Of a stretch of DNA of 64,000 nucleotides, positions 9,039 to 18,304 are shown piece by piece. The stretch covers positions 62,001 to 126,000 of the forward strand of contig CAVPCW010000011.1 of the NCBI GenBank assembly GCA_963702555.1. Direction: 5' to 3'. The translations under genes and the position numbers were made by a program. The notes below the pieces were generated by a model. It was not told the origin of the DNA. It saw nothing but the letters and a program-made list of their open reading frames with translations, and searched no databases. Every line of letters begins with the position of its first letter. The first letter of the stretch is position 1. The DNA is from CAMFLJ01 sp963702555. GTDB lineage: Bacteria; Actinomycetota; Acidimicrobiia; Acidimicrobiales; Acidimicrobilacustridaceae.

Positions 9039-9940
9039 CCTTCAGTCTGGCGGGCCGGGACCTCGACGGGACGGGCCACCAGCCCGAGGTCGAAGCGCAG
9101 GGCCGCGATCCAGACGAGGACGCTGCCGAGGACGTGCAGGGTCACGAGCCACGGCGGCACACCGGTGAAGTACTGGATGTAGCCGATGGTGCCCTGGAGC
9201 ACGACGACGCCGACGAGCATCCTGCCCCGGCGGGCGACCTCGATCGGGCTGCCCGAGCGGCGCAGGTCGACGAGCGTCCAGACCACGAGGGCCAGGAAGA
9301 TCCAGGCGGCGATGCTGTGGATGCGGGCGACCTCGCCGATGTCGTAGGGCAGGCGCTCCACGTCCTGGTCGCCGCCGTGGGGCCCGGTGCCGGTGACGAT
9401 GGTGCCGGTGACGAGCACGACGGCGGCCGCGGCCACCAGCGCGCGGCCGAGGGTGCGGATGCGGGCCGGAACCAGCGGCAGCCCCTTCGAGCCGTCGTGG
9501 CCGGCGCGCTCGTGGAGCACGACGGCGTTCCAGACGAGCACGATCGACAGCAGGAAGTGGCCGATCACGAAGGCCGGCTTGAGCTCGAACAGCACGGTGA
9601 GCCCGCCCAGCACGATCTGGGCGATGACGCCGGCCACCAGCCCGAGCGACCACCACGTGAGGTCACGGCGCTTGGGCACCCGGACGAGCGAGCCGAGCAC
9701 GGCGAGCATGACCGCCAGCGACACCAGCCCGGTGATCGTGCGGTTCACGAACTCGATCATGGCGTGGTACTCGAGCGGCGCGACGAGCTGGTTCTCCTCG
9801 CAGGTCGGCCAGTCGGAGCATCCGAGGCCGGACCCGGTGAGGCGCACGGCCGCTCCGGTCACGATGATGAACGCCAGGGCGATCAGCGCGAGGAGGGTGA
9901 TGCGCTGGTAGGCCTTGGGGGACAGGCGAGGCAGCCGCAC
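9035..9940 (-). CDS. ctaA: Heme A synthase (COX15/CtaA)
   Basis: 301 aa membrane protein that oxidises the C8 methyl of heme O to a formyl group, giving heme A for the oxidase encoded downstream on the other strand. Seen: an N-terminal hydrophobic segment, TGSGLGCSDWPTCEENQL with the extracellular Cys pair near residues 40-46, then His-containing helices (EYHAMIEFVNRTITG, IGHFLLSIVL, RIHSIAAWIF, TLHVLGSVLVW) that provide heme ligands. GTG start lies 7 nt after a TACCAT box, so the mRNA is probably leaderless. Divergent from ctaB. Confidence 0.95.
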   Translation of the reverse strand: MRLPRLSPKAYQRITLLALIALAFIIVTGAAVRLTGSGLGCSDWPTCEENQLVAPLEYHAMIEFVNRTITGLVSLAVMLAVLGSLVRVPKRRDLTWWSLGLVAGVIAQIVLGGLTVLFELKPAFVIGHFLLSIVLVWNAVVLHERAGHDGSKGLPLVPARIRTLGRALVAAAAVVLVTGTIVTGTGPHGGDQDVERLPYDIGEVARIHSIAAWIFLALVVWTLVDLRRSGSPIEVARRGRMLVGVVVLQGTIGYIQYFTGVPPWLVTLHVLGSVLVWIAALRFDLGLVARPVEVPARQTEG

Positions 9941-10055
9941 GACGGCGATGGTACGGGAGCCTCGGGCGCCGACCGCAATCGTCGGCGGGTGACCCTCGAC
10001 CGCACTCCGCCCGCGATTGTCGGCGCCGAGCCGGGCCGCTCTACCATCGCCCGCG
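9941..10055. promoter_or_regulatory. Divergent ctaA/ctaB promoter region with leaderless starts and an inverted repeat
   Basis: TACCAT at 9948-9953 (minus) lies 7 nt before the ctaA GTG, and the same hexamer TACCAT at 10042-10047 (plus) lies 8 nt before the ctaB ATG. The spacing fits -10 boxes of leaderless transcripts. Between them an inverted repeat GGCGCCGAC (9965-9973) / GTCGGCGCC (10019-10027), separated by 45 nt, could be a shared operator. Regulation is inference. Confidence 0.55.
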
Positions 10056-10952
10056 ATGAAGACCGTCGCGCGTCCACCCCTCTCGACGCGTCTCCGGGGC
10101 TATGTGGCCCTGACGAAGCCCCGCATCATCGAGCTGCTCCTCGTCACCACCGTCCCGGTGATGGTGGTCGCCGAGCAGGGCATGCCGTCGGTGTGGCTCA
10201 TCGTCGCGACCGTCATCGGCGGCACCTTCGCCGCGGGCGGGGCCAACGCCATCAACATGTACGTCGACCGCGACATCGACGCGCTGATGAAGCGCACCCG
10301 GAACCGGCCCCTCGTCACCGGCCTCATCGCCCCGATGCACGGGCTGATGTTCGCCATCGGCCTCGAGATCGTGGCCTTCGCCTGGCTCTGGGGGTTCGTG
10401 AACCTCCTCAGCGCCGTGCTCGCGGTGGCCGCCTGCCTCTTCTACGTCTTCGTCTACACGCTGTGGCTGAAGCGCACCTCGAAGAGCAACATCGTCATCG
10501 GCGGCGCGGCCGGCGCCGCACCGGTGCTCATCGGCTGGTCGGCCGTCACCAACTCCCTCGCCTGGGAGCCGTGGCTGCTGTTCGCGGTCATCTTCTTCTG
10601 GACCCCGCCCCACTTCTGGGCCCTGGCCGTGCGCTACAAGGACGACTACGCCGCCGCCGACGTGCCGATGCTGCCCGTGGTGGCCACGCTGCGGTCCACG
10701 TCGATCCGGATCCTCGTCTACACGGTCTTCGTCTGGTTCCTCACGCTGGTGTTCGCCCCGGTCGGCGACATGGGCGCGATCTACTGGGTCGCGGCCATCG
10801 TGCTGGGTGCCGTGTTCACCGCCTTCGCCGTGCGTCTCCTGCAGGACCCGACCCCGAAGAGGGCCATGCGCCTCTTCAGTTGGTCGATCACCTACGTCAC
10901 CCTGCTCTTCGGCGCCATGGCGCTCGACGTGCTGGTGCGCTTCGGGCTGTGA
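10056..10952 (+). CDS. ctaB: Protoheme IX farnesyltransferase (heme O synthase)
   Basis: 298 aa, UbiA-family integral membrane prenyltransferase that adds a farnesyl chain to heme B. Start chosen at the ATG behind TACCAT rather than an upstream GTG. The two Asp-rich substrate motifs are present: NAINMYVDRDIDALMKRT (residues about 66-83) and the second region YKDDYAAADVPMLPVV. The WTPPHFWALAVRYKDDY block is diagnostic of CtaB. Product passes to CtaA, encoded divergently, and the heme A is used by the ctaCDE oxidase downstream. Confidence 0.96.
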   Translation: MKTVARPPLSTRLRGYVALTKPRIIELLLVTTVPVMVVAEQGMPSVWLIVATVIGGTFAAGGANAINMYVDRDIDALMKRTRNRPLVTGLIAPMHGLMFAIGLEIVAFAWLWGFVNLLSAVLAVAACLFYVFVYTLWLKRTSKSNIVIGGAAGAAPVLIGWSAVTNSLAWEPWLLFAVIFFWTPPHFWALAVRYKDDYAAADVPMLPVVATLRSTSIRILVYTVFVWFLTLVFAPVGDMGAIYWVAAIVLGAVFTAFAVRLLQDPTPKRAMRLFSWSITYVTLLFGAMALDVLVRFGL

Positions 10953-11103
10953 GCGTCGCCTTTACGTCGGTTTTCGATCGGCCCTTTGGCCGTGTGTAGA
11001 GTCGCAATCCGTACGCGCGTCATTTTCCGTGACGCTCGAGATCCCTGGTCCGGCCCGGCCTGTGCCGGCCCGAGTGTGGTCGCTGAACGAGGTCCCAACT
11101 GAC

Positions 11104-12677
11104 ATGGCGCTAACCGACACGAGACCCGAGTCCGGCACTGTGGGCACCACCTCGCCCGGCACGGAGGTCACGAGGCCCGTGAACCTCCTCGGAACCGGTG
11201 ATCACAAGGCGATCGGCGTGACCTACGTGGTCATCGCCCTGGTGTTCGGCGTGGCCGGCTGGATCGCCAGCGCGCTCGCCGGAGCCCACAACGTCGGCGA
11301 TCAGGGCTTCCTGACCGACGACGCCGCCAACACCCTCTTCACCGGTGGCCACATCGGCCTGGTGCTGCTGGTCATCATCCCGCTGCTGCTCGGCCTGGCC
11401 ACCTACGTGGTGCCGCTGCAGGTCGGGGCCAACACCGTCGCCTTCCCCCGGGCCGCTTCCGCCGCCCTGTGGGCCTGGCTGCTCTCGGGTGGAGTCTTCA
11501 TCGTCGCCAACGCCATCGACGGTGGCATCGGCGGCGGTCGCGAGAAGGCCGCCGACCTCGGCCTGCTGGCCCTGCTCGGGCTCATCCTCGCCATCGTCAT
11601 CGCCACGGTCACGGTCATGACCACCGCCGTGGCCCTGCGCACCCCCGGGCTCAGCCTCGACCGGGCGCCGTTCTTCACCTGGTCCACCCTCGTCGGCGGG
11701 GCCGTCTGGGTGCTCACGCTGCCGGTGCTCGCCGCCAACGTGATCCTCATCTACGTCGACCACCGCTACGGCCGCCCGACGAGCTACGGCGTCTCGGCCG
11801 GCCAGTGGTCGCAGATCTCGTGGCTCATCAGCCAGCCCCAGATCTACGCCTTCATGATCCCGGGCCTCGGCATCATCTCCGACATCGTGGCCACGCTCGC
11901 CGGTGTCCGTCAGGCCAACCGGGGCCTGCTGTACGTCGGCATCGGCGGCTTCGCCATCCTCAGCGTCGGTGCCTGGGCCCAGCCGTACCTGTACCCGTCG
12001 GTCCAGGACGACGCCGTCTACGCCGGCATGGCCCTGCTGATCGTCCTGCCCGTCCTGCTGCTGCTCGCCGCCTGGGCCACCACCCTGCGCTCGGGCAAGG
12101 TCAGCGCCAAGAGCCCGCTCGCGCTGGCCCTGGCCTCCGGCGTGCTGCTGCTGCTCGCCGTCGTGGCCGGCGCCCTCTACGTCATCACCCCGCTCCAGCT
12201 GCGGGAGACCGTCGCCTACAGCACCGGGCACTACGCCCTGGTCGTGGCCGCCGTGCTCACCTCGGCCATCGCCGGCCTCATGTACTGGGCTCCCAAGATG
12301 ACCGGCCGCTTCGCCGCCGACGGGATGGGCAAGCTCAACGTGCTGGTGCTCTTCGGCGGTGGCCTGCTCGCCGGGCTCCCGCTGCATCCTGCTCGGCTTC
12401 GCCACCAAGTTCGACGGCCTCGCCGACGCCGAAGACGCCCTCCACGTGCTCTCCGTGGCCGGCGCCGCCCTGCTCGCCCTCGGCGTGCTGCTCGGTCTGG
12501 TCGTCGCTGATCACCACCGCCCACGGCCCCAGCGTCGAGGCCGACGCCTGGGGCACCGGCCAGTCCCTCGAATGGGCCTGCCCGTCACCGCCGCCCCCCG
12601 GCAACTTCGGCGAGCTCGCCGTCGTCCGTTCCCCCGAGCCCGTCCTCGACGCGGCCGATCCCGCTGAGGAGGCCTGA
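11104..12677 (+). CDS. Heme-copper oxidase subunit I homologue lacking CuB and heme a3 ligands (two frameshifts)
   Basis: A CoxI-type membrane protein of about 523 aa once two +1 frameshifts (near 12385 and 12506) are bridged. Homology to the real CtaD at 15628 is clear along its length: DHKAIGVTYVV, YVVPLQVGANTVAFPR, the APFFTWSTLV helix, and the C-terminal GQSLEWACPSPPPPGNF signature. The catalytic residues are changed: GHPEVY is SQPQIY (CuB His to Gln244; the Tyr is kept), the AHH pair is AQP (293-294), and HFHY is TGHY, which loses the heme a3 His but keeps the second His (376), a low-spin heme ligand. The other low-spin His is shifted by one (GGH, His83). It cannot be a normal O2-reducing subunit. 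Promoter-like TAGAGT lies at 10997. Part of a ctaB-linked operon. Confidence 0.82.
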
Positions 12678-12678
12678 G

Positions 12679-13272
12679 ATGGCGGCCACCCACGCCCTTC
12701 CCCCGGCACCGCCGGTCCAGCGCCCCCGGGTGCTCGTCGTCGGCGCCGCGTTCGCCTCGGCGGCCGCGGTCATGGTGTTCGTCGGGCTCATCGGCGTCTA
12801 CCTCGCCGCACGGGTCGACACCCTCGCCACCAGCGACTCGTGGCTCCCGAAGGAGCTCACCATCCCGCTGCAGCAGCCGAACACCATGCTGTTCACGCTG
12901 CTCATGTCGGTCGTCACCATGCAGTGGGCCGTCTCGGCCGTGGCCAAGGACGACCGGATCAACAGCTACCTCGCACTCGGCGTCACCCTGGTGTTCGGCT
13001 TCTCCACCATCGTGATGACCACCTACCTGTGGAGCCTGATGGGCGCCGACATCACGGCGAACGTCCAGTCGGTGCTGATCTACACGATCACCGGCGCCCA
13101 CATCCTGATGCTCGTGATCGCCATGCTGTTCGTGGCGCTCATGGGCTTCAGGGCGCTCGCCGGGGGCTTCACGTCCCGGCAGCACGACGGCATCACGGCC
13201 GCAGCCCTCTTCTGGTATGCGACCGTCGCCGTCTACGTCCTCATCTGGATCACGATCTACGTCACGAAGTAG
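12679..13272 (+). CDS. Cytochrome c oxidase subunit III-like protein (companion of the degenerate subunit I)
   Basis: 197 aa, about five hydrophobic segments, starting 1 base after the preceding stop. It is a subunit III homologue: ASAAAVMVFVGLIGVYLAAR aligns with the ASECLLFGGLITTYILYR region of the true subunit III at 17664, and NTMLFTLLMSVVTMQWAVSA with the next helix. The conserved Glu of subunit III (in ASEC) is Ala here. TITGAHILMLVIAMLFVALM corresponds to the TGFHGVHVTIG helix. It presumably forms a complex with the degenerate subunit I upstream. No direct evidence for activity. Confidence 0.7.
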   Translation: MAATHALPPAPPVQRPRVLVVGAAFASAAAVMVFVGLIGVYLAARVDTLATSDSWLPKELTIPLQQPNTMLFTLLMSVVTMQWAVSAVAKDDRINSYLALGVTLVFGFSTIVMTTYLWSLMGADITANVQSVLIYTITGAHILMLVIAMLFVALMGFRALAGGFTSRQHDGITAAALFWYATVAVYVLIWITIYVTK

Positions 13273-13278
13273 GCCGCC

Positions 13279-14148
13279 ATGCTCCGCTCGCGCATGTTCA
13301 CAACGGCCTTCCGGTTCTTCGCCGGGTTGGCCATCGCCTCTCTGGTCGCGGCCTTCCTGGTCGGCTTCACCAGTGAGACCCAGACGCCGATGAACCGCAT
13401 CCTCGGCCCGCTCACGATGGGCTGGAAGGGGAGCATCGGCAACCACTTCGCCTATGCCGTCCTGGTGGGCCTGTTCGCCATGTCGGCGGGCCTGGCCGGC
13501 ATCCTCATCGCCTTCCGCGACGCCGACCCCGAGGCCGAGGCCGAGGTTCTGCGCACCGACAGCGTGCCCCTCACCCGGGCGCCGGCCGGCAACAACTACC
13601 TGCCCGCCCTCGGTGCGTTCGCCTTCGTGCTCACCCTCGTGGGCCTGGCCAGCGGCAGCCACGTCCTCATCGGCGGTGGCCTGGTCGTGATGGTCTCCGT
13701 GGCCTTCACCTGGACCCTGCGCACCTGGGCCGAGCGGGCGACCGGCGACGACACCGTCAACGCCGAGCTCTACCACCGCTTCATCGACCCGCTGCGCACG
13801 CCGGTCGTCGCCGTCGTGTGCATCGGCCTGGTCGTCGGCGGCCTCTCCCGTGTCCTGCTCGCCGTCTCCAAGACCGGTTCGGTCGTGGTGTTCGGTGGCG
13901 CCGCCACGCTGTTCTTCGTGGTCGCCGCCGTGCTGGCGCTCTACCCCAAGTCCACCAAGACGGTCACCACCATCCTGGTGGTCTTCGGGGCCCTCGCCAT
14001 CCTGGTCGCCGGCATCATCGGCGCCTTCGTCGGCGAGCGCGACATCGAGCACCACGGCGACGAGAAGGAGCAGGAGGCGCCCGCCGCCAGCGAGGGTGCC
14101 GCTCCCGCCGTCACGGTCGTCCTGCCCGACCCCCTGGGCAGCGCATGA
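13279..14148 (+). CDS. Polytopic membrane protein of unknown function in the oxidase locus
   Basis: 289 aa, ATG start 6 bp after the subunit III-like gene. About seven hydrophobic segments are visible: one at residues 12-28, then regions beginning NHFAYAVLVGLFAM, YLPALGAFAFVLTLVG, HVLIGGGLVVMVSVAF, PVVAVVCIGLVVGG, SVVVFGGAATLFFVVAAV and TTILVVFGALAILVAGIIG. The C-terminus is acidic and disordered. No heme- or copper-ligand motif stands out, although single His residues occur at membrane edges. I do not recognise the family. Its position between an oxidase-like subunit III and ctaC suggests it belongs to the same membrane complex. Confidence 0.6.
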   Translation: MLRSRMFTTAFRFFAGLAIASLVAAFLVGFTSETQTPMNRILGPLTMGWKGSIGNHFAYAVLVGLFAMSAGLAGILIAFRDADPEAEAEVLRTDSVPLTRAPAGNNYLPALGAFAFVLTLVGLASGSHVLIGGGLVVMVSVAFTWTLRTWAERATGDDTVNAELYHRFIDPLRTPVVAVVCIGLVVGGLSRVLLAVSKTGSVVVFGGAATLFFVVAAVLALYPKSTKTVTTILVVFGALAILVAGIIGAFVGERDIEHHGDEKEQEAPAASEGAAPAVTVVLPDPLGSA

Positions 14149-14298
14149 CGCTCGTGCGCCCGCCCGCTGCTGATCAGGTGACGGATCACGTCGCCCGGTT
14201 GGCGCGCCTGTCGCACCCTGGGCGACACTTCGAACACGTCCCGCATCGTCGCAACCCCGCTGCCACCGGCTCCTCGCCCGTGACGGCTCGAACGCCCC

Positions 14299-14320
14299 GA
14301 GGTGGGGCCCGCCCCGCCTC
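14299..14320 (+). repeat. GC-rich hairpin just upstream of ctaC
   Basis: A 10-bp stem (one G-U pair) with a 2-nt loop ends 13 nt before the ctaC ATG and runs into its GAGGAGAG ribosome binding site. It could be a terminator of the preceding operon or a structure limiting ctaC translation. The rest of 14149-14333 shows no gene. Confidence 0.35.
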
Positions 14321-14333
14321 TCGAGGAGAGTAG

Positions 14334-15578
14334 ATGCCCCGCCGCCACTCCCGCTTCGTGCGCATCTTCGGGACCATCGTCTTCGCGATCGTCACCGTGC
14401 TGTTCGCCGTGCTGATCGTGAATGCGTTCATGAACGGCGGCAAGCCGCTCACGACCCTGGTGCCGAAGGGCAAGTACGCCCAGGACATCCAGAACCTCAT
14501 CATCCCGGTGTTCGCCATCGCCGGGGTCGTGTTCGTGGGCGTCATGGCGGCCGTGATCGTGATCTCCTGGAAGTTCCGGGAGAAGGACAGCGACGATCCC
14601 GACGAGTTCCCGGAGCAGGTTCACGGCCGCACGGTCCTCGAGATCGGCTGGACCATCCTCCCGGCGCTCATCCTCGCCGGCGTCGCCGTCGGCACCGTGA
14701 TCACCATCCTCGAGCTCAACAAGACGCCCGAGGACGCCATCCACGTCGAGGTCACCGGCCAGCAGTGGTGGTGGCAGTACAAGTACGACGTCAACAACGA
14801 CGGCAACTTCGACGGCCCCGAGGACATCACCACCGCCACCGAGCTGGTGATCCCCGCCGGTCGTGAGATCGCCCTCACCACCGCCTCGAACGACGTCATC
14901 CACTCGTTCTGGATCCCTGGCCTCAACGGCAAGAAGGACGCCGTCCCGGGCATCACCAGCCCGCTGAACATGCAGGCCGACAACCCCGGCATCTACCGCG
15001 GTCAGTGCACCGAGTTCTGCGGCCTGTCCCACGGCAACATGCGGATGCTCGTCCGGGCCCTGCCCACCGACGAGTACGACCGCTGGGTCGCCAACCAGCT
15101 CAAGGACCACGCTGCTCAGCCCACCAGCGCCGACGCGCAGGAGGGCCGCAAGGTCTGGGAGTCGCTGTGCGCCCAGTGCCACGTGATCAAGGGGATCAAC
15201 GACGCCAAGCTCAAGGAGAGCCCGCCCCCGCTGGTGGCGGGTGTGGCGCCTGATCTCACCCACCTCATGACCCGGGGCACCTTCGCCGGCTCGATCTACA
15301 ACCTGTACACCGACGTGCAGTCGACCTACCCCGGCAGCAACGGCGCCGACCTCGGCACCGACCCCACCGACGTGGCCGCCGCCGGCAACCCCGGCGACGC
15401 CCTCTTCGGCGGCAAGGTCGACAGCGAGAAGGTCAACCGGGTGTACCTGGAGGCGTGGCTGCGCAACGCCCCCGCCATGAAGCCGATGTACGCCCAGGGC
15501 GGACGCGGCATGCCCAACCTCGGCCTGACCGAGGCGCAGATCGACCAGCTGGTCGCCTTCCTCGAGACGCTGAACTAG
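14334..15578 (+). CDS. ctaC: Cytochrome c oxidase subunit II with fused cytochrome c domain (caa3-type)
   Basis: 414 aa. Two N-terminal membrane segments (residues about 10-32 and 54-78) anchor the CuA domain. CuA ligands are all present: His190 (NDVIHSFW), Cys225, Glu227, Cys229, His233 and Met236 (QCTEFCGLSHGNM). The aromatic electron-entry patch QQWWWQYKYD is intact. After residue 265 a cytochrome c domain follows with heme-binding CAQCH (279-283) and a candidate Met ligand near the C-terminus (MPNLGL). Such fusions accept electrons directly, without soluble cytochrome c. GAGGAGAG precedes the ATG. First gene of the canonical oxidase operon. Confidence 0.96.
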   Translation: MPRRHSRFVRIFGTIVFAIVTVLFAVLIVNAFMNGGKPLTTLVPKGKYAQDIQNLIIPVFAIAGVVFVGVMAAVIVISWKFREKDSDDPDEFPEQVHGRTVLEIGWTILPALILAGVAVGTVITILELNKTPEDAIHVEVTGQQWWWQYKYDVNNDGNFDGPEDITTATELVIPAGREIALTTASNDVIHSFWIPGLNGKKDAVPGITSPLNMQADNPGIYRGQCTEFCGLSHGNMRMLVRALPTDEYDRWVANQLKDHAAQPTSADAQEGRKVWESLCAQCHVIKGINDAKLKESPPPLVAGVAPDLTHLMTRGTFAGSIYNLYTDVQSTYPGSNGADLGTDPTDVAAAGNPGDALFGGKVDSEKVNRVYLEAWLRNAPAMKPMYAQGGRGMPNLGLTEAQIDQLVAFLETLN

Positions 15579-15627
15579 ACGATGACGACCACTTTCCGAG
15601 TTGCCCTCGCCATCCCCGGAGCACTCC

Positions 15628-17671
15628 ATGGCACTCACTGAAGCCCGCCCGCTCGCTCTGCCCTCGGGCGAGGGTGACACGAACCAACGCCCGGCCGGCG
15701 TCTTCGCCCGGCCGACCGCCAGCACCGGCTGGCGCTCGTGGGTCACCACCGTCGATCACAAGAAGATCGGCATCATGTACGGCGCCACCGCGCTGGTGTT
15801 CCTGCTGATCGGCGGCTTCGAAGCCCTGCTGATCCGGCTCCAGCTCTGGGCGCCCAACGGCACGCTGCTCAGTGCCGACGTCTACAACCAGGTGTACACG
15901 ATGCACGGCACGACGATGGTCTTCCTCGTCGTCATGCCCATCGGCGCAGCCTTCGCCAACTACCTGATGCCGTTGCAGATCGGTGCACGCGACGTCGCGT
16001 TCCCCCGGATCAACGCCTTCAGCTACTGGGTCTACGCCTTCGCCGGTGTCTTCATCAACACCAGCTGGCTGCTGGGTGGCGGCGCCGACGGCGGCTGGTT
16101 CAACTACGCCCCGAACAACGGCGTCATCTTCTCCCCGAGCCACGGCATCGACTTCTGGAACCTCGGCCTCATCATCGCCGGCATCGCCTCGCTCGCCGGT
16201 GCGGTGAACCTGATCGTCACCGTGCTCAACATGCGGGCCCCGGGCATGACGCTCATGAAGATGCCGATCTTCACCTGGATGACCCTCGTCACCCAGTTCC
16301 TGCTGCTGTTCGCCATCCCGGTGCTCACCTCGGCGCAGGTCCTGCTGATGATGGACCGGCTCTTCGACGCCAACTTCTTCAACGTCGCCAAGGGTGCCAA
16401 CCCGCTGCTGTGGGAGCACCTGTTCTGGATCTTCGGTCACCCCGAGGTGTACCTGATGATCCTCCCGGCGTTCGGCCTCGTGTCGGAGATGCTGCCGACC
16501 TTCTCCCGCAAGCCGATCTTCGGGTACCCGTTCATCGTGTTCTCGGGTGTGGCCATCGGCTTCATGGGCTGGGGCGTGTGGGCCCACCACATGTTCGTCT
16601 CCGGCATCGGCCCGATCTCGGTCACTGCCTTCTCGCTCACGACGATGTTCATCGCCGTGCCGACGGGCGTGAAGATCCTCAACTGGACCGCCACCATGTG
16701 GGGCGGCAAGTTGCAGTTCACGTCGCCGATGCTGTTCTCGATCGGCCTGGTCACGATGTTCACCATCGGTGGCCTCTCGGGCGTCACCCACTCGGTGGCC
16801 CCCGCCGACACCCAGCAGACCGACACCTACTACATCGTCGCCCACTTCCACTACGTGCTGTTCGGTGGTGCGTTCTTCGGCTTCGTCGGTGCGTTCTACT
16901 TCTACTGGCCGAAGGTCTTCGGCTACCTGCTGAACGAGACGCTCGGCAAGGTGAACTTCTGGCTGATGCTCGCTCGGCTTCAACCTCACGTTCGCCCCGA
17001 TGCACATCCTCGGCCTGCAGGGCATGAGCCGCCGGGTCTACACCTACGGCGAGGGCTACGGCTTCGACCTCTGGAACAAGGTCGCCACCATCGGCGCCTT
17101 CATCCTGGCCACCAGCGTGCTGCTGTTCGTCTTCAACATCTTCTACAGCAAGGTGAAGGCGAAGAGCCTCCCGCCGGTCGGCCCCGATCCGTGGGACGCC
17201 CGCACCATCGAGTGGATGACCCCCTCTCCGGTGCCCGCCTACAACTACGACCCGATCCCCACGATCACCCGGGTCGACGACTTCTGGTACCGCAAGTACG
17301 GCGAGACCAAGGACGGCAAGCTCGTCCGCATCGCCGAGACCGAAGAGGTCACCCAGAAGCTCTCCGACGGCAAGCACATCCACCTGCCGTCACCGTCCTA
17401 CTGGCCCATCGTCGTGGCCTTCGGCCTGCCGATCGTGGCCTACGGCCTGATCTTCAGCCTGTGGCTGTGCCTCGTCGGCGGCATCATCGTCGTCGGCGGC
17501 CTCTACGGCTGGGTGCTCGAGCCGCCGGACGACCCCGACGCGGCCCACACCGATCACGGCCCCGACGACCATGCCTCCGACGACGGCTCCGCCGCCGAGG
17601 GCGCTGGTGAGCTGCCCGCAGCCGACGCCGATGGCGACGCTGCCGAGAAGGAGACCGAGCCCGTTGGCTGA
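15628..17671 (+). CDS. ctaD: Cytochrome c oxidase subunit I with C-terminal subunit IV-like extension (one frameshift)
   Basis: Catalytic oxidase subunit, about 680 aa after bridging a +1 frameshift near 16972. All ligands are intact: His93 (TMHGTTM, heme a), His271 and Tyr275 (GHPEVY, CuB and cross-linked Tyr), His320-His321 (AHHMF, CuB), His406 (heme a3) and His408 (heme a) in HFHYVLFGG. The break falls between FWLM and the expected GFNLTF: one extra base in ATGCTCGCTCGG. After the DPWDARTIEWMTPSPVPA signature there is an extension of about 150 residues with two more hydrophobic segments and an acidic tail, resembling the separate CtaF of other actinobacteria. The ATG at 15628 was chosen for its CGGAG and homology. 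The next gene starts within its last codons. Confidence 0.93.
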
Positions 17672-18296
17672 GACCGTCTACTCCCACGAGAGCGTGGCCG
17701 AGGCCGACGCCCACGCCCCGGTCGCGCACATCGAGCACGACACCAACACCGGCATCTCCAACACCAAGCTGGCGATGTGGCTGTTCCTGGCGTCCGAGTG
17801 CCTCCTCTTCGGTGGCCTCATCACCACGTACATCCTCTACCGGAACCCGCTGGAGGGCCCGACGCCGAAGGAGATCTTCGACATCCCCTTCACGTCGACC
17901 TCGTCGTTCGTGCTGCTGATGAGCTCGCTCACCATGGTGCTCGCCGTGTCCTCCATCGAGCGTGGCGACCACGAGCGCCTGCGGGTCTGGCTCGGCGCCA
18001 CCGCCCTGCTCGGCGCCACCTTCATCGCCGGCCAGGTCTACGAGTTCACCGTGTTCGTGCGTGAGGGCCTCGGCTTCACCACCAGCCGCTTCTCGTCGGC
18101 CTTCTACACGCTGACCGGCTTCCACGGCGTCCACGTCACCATCGGCATCATCATGCTGATGTCGATGCTGTTCCTCTCGCTGCGGGGCAAGCTCCCGGAG
18201 CACCGATCCGAGACCGTCGAGGTCGTGGGCCTGTACTGGCACTTCGTCGACGTGGTCTGGATCTTCATCTTCGCTGTCGTCTACCTGGTCCCGTAG
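17664..18296 (+). CDS. ctaE: Cytochrome c oxidase subunit III
   Basis: 210 aa from a TTG start that overlaps the ctaD stop by 8 bp, with GGAGA about 10 nt upstream; an upstream in-frame ATG would add a Pro/Arg-rich segment read from the ctaD tail and is rejected. Typical five-helix actinobacterial subunit III: KLAMWLFLASECLLFGG with the conserved Glu, SSFVLLMSSLTMVLAVSSI, GQVYEFTVFVREGLGF, YTLTGFHGVHVTIG and the C-terminal YWHFVDVVWIFIFAVVYL. It stabilises subunit I and the proton-uptake path in the membrane complex. Confidence 0.94.
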   Translation: MAETVYSHESVAEADAHAPVAHIEHDTNTGISNTKLAMWLFLASECLLFGGLITTYILYRNPLEGPTPKEIFDIPFTSTSSFVLLMSSLTMVLAVSSIERGDHERLRVWLGATALLGATFIAGQVYEFTVFVREGLGFTTSRFSSAFYTLTGFHGVHVTIGIIMLMSMLFLSLRGKLPEHRSETVEVVGLYWHFVDVVWIFIFAVVYLVP

Positions 18297-18304
18297 GAGC
18301 TCAG

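Noticed and set aside
14149..14333. Small gene between the unknown membrane protein and ctaC
   Set aside because: Short frames there lack starts, ribosome binding sites and coding-type base bias.
16950..17000. Programmed ribosomal frameshift in ctaD
   Set aside because: No slippery heptamer or downstream structure was evident, and similar +1 slips occur in six unrelated genes.
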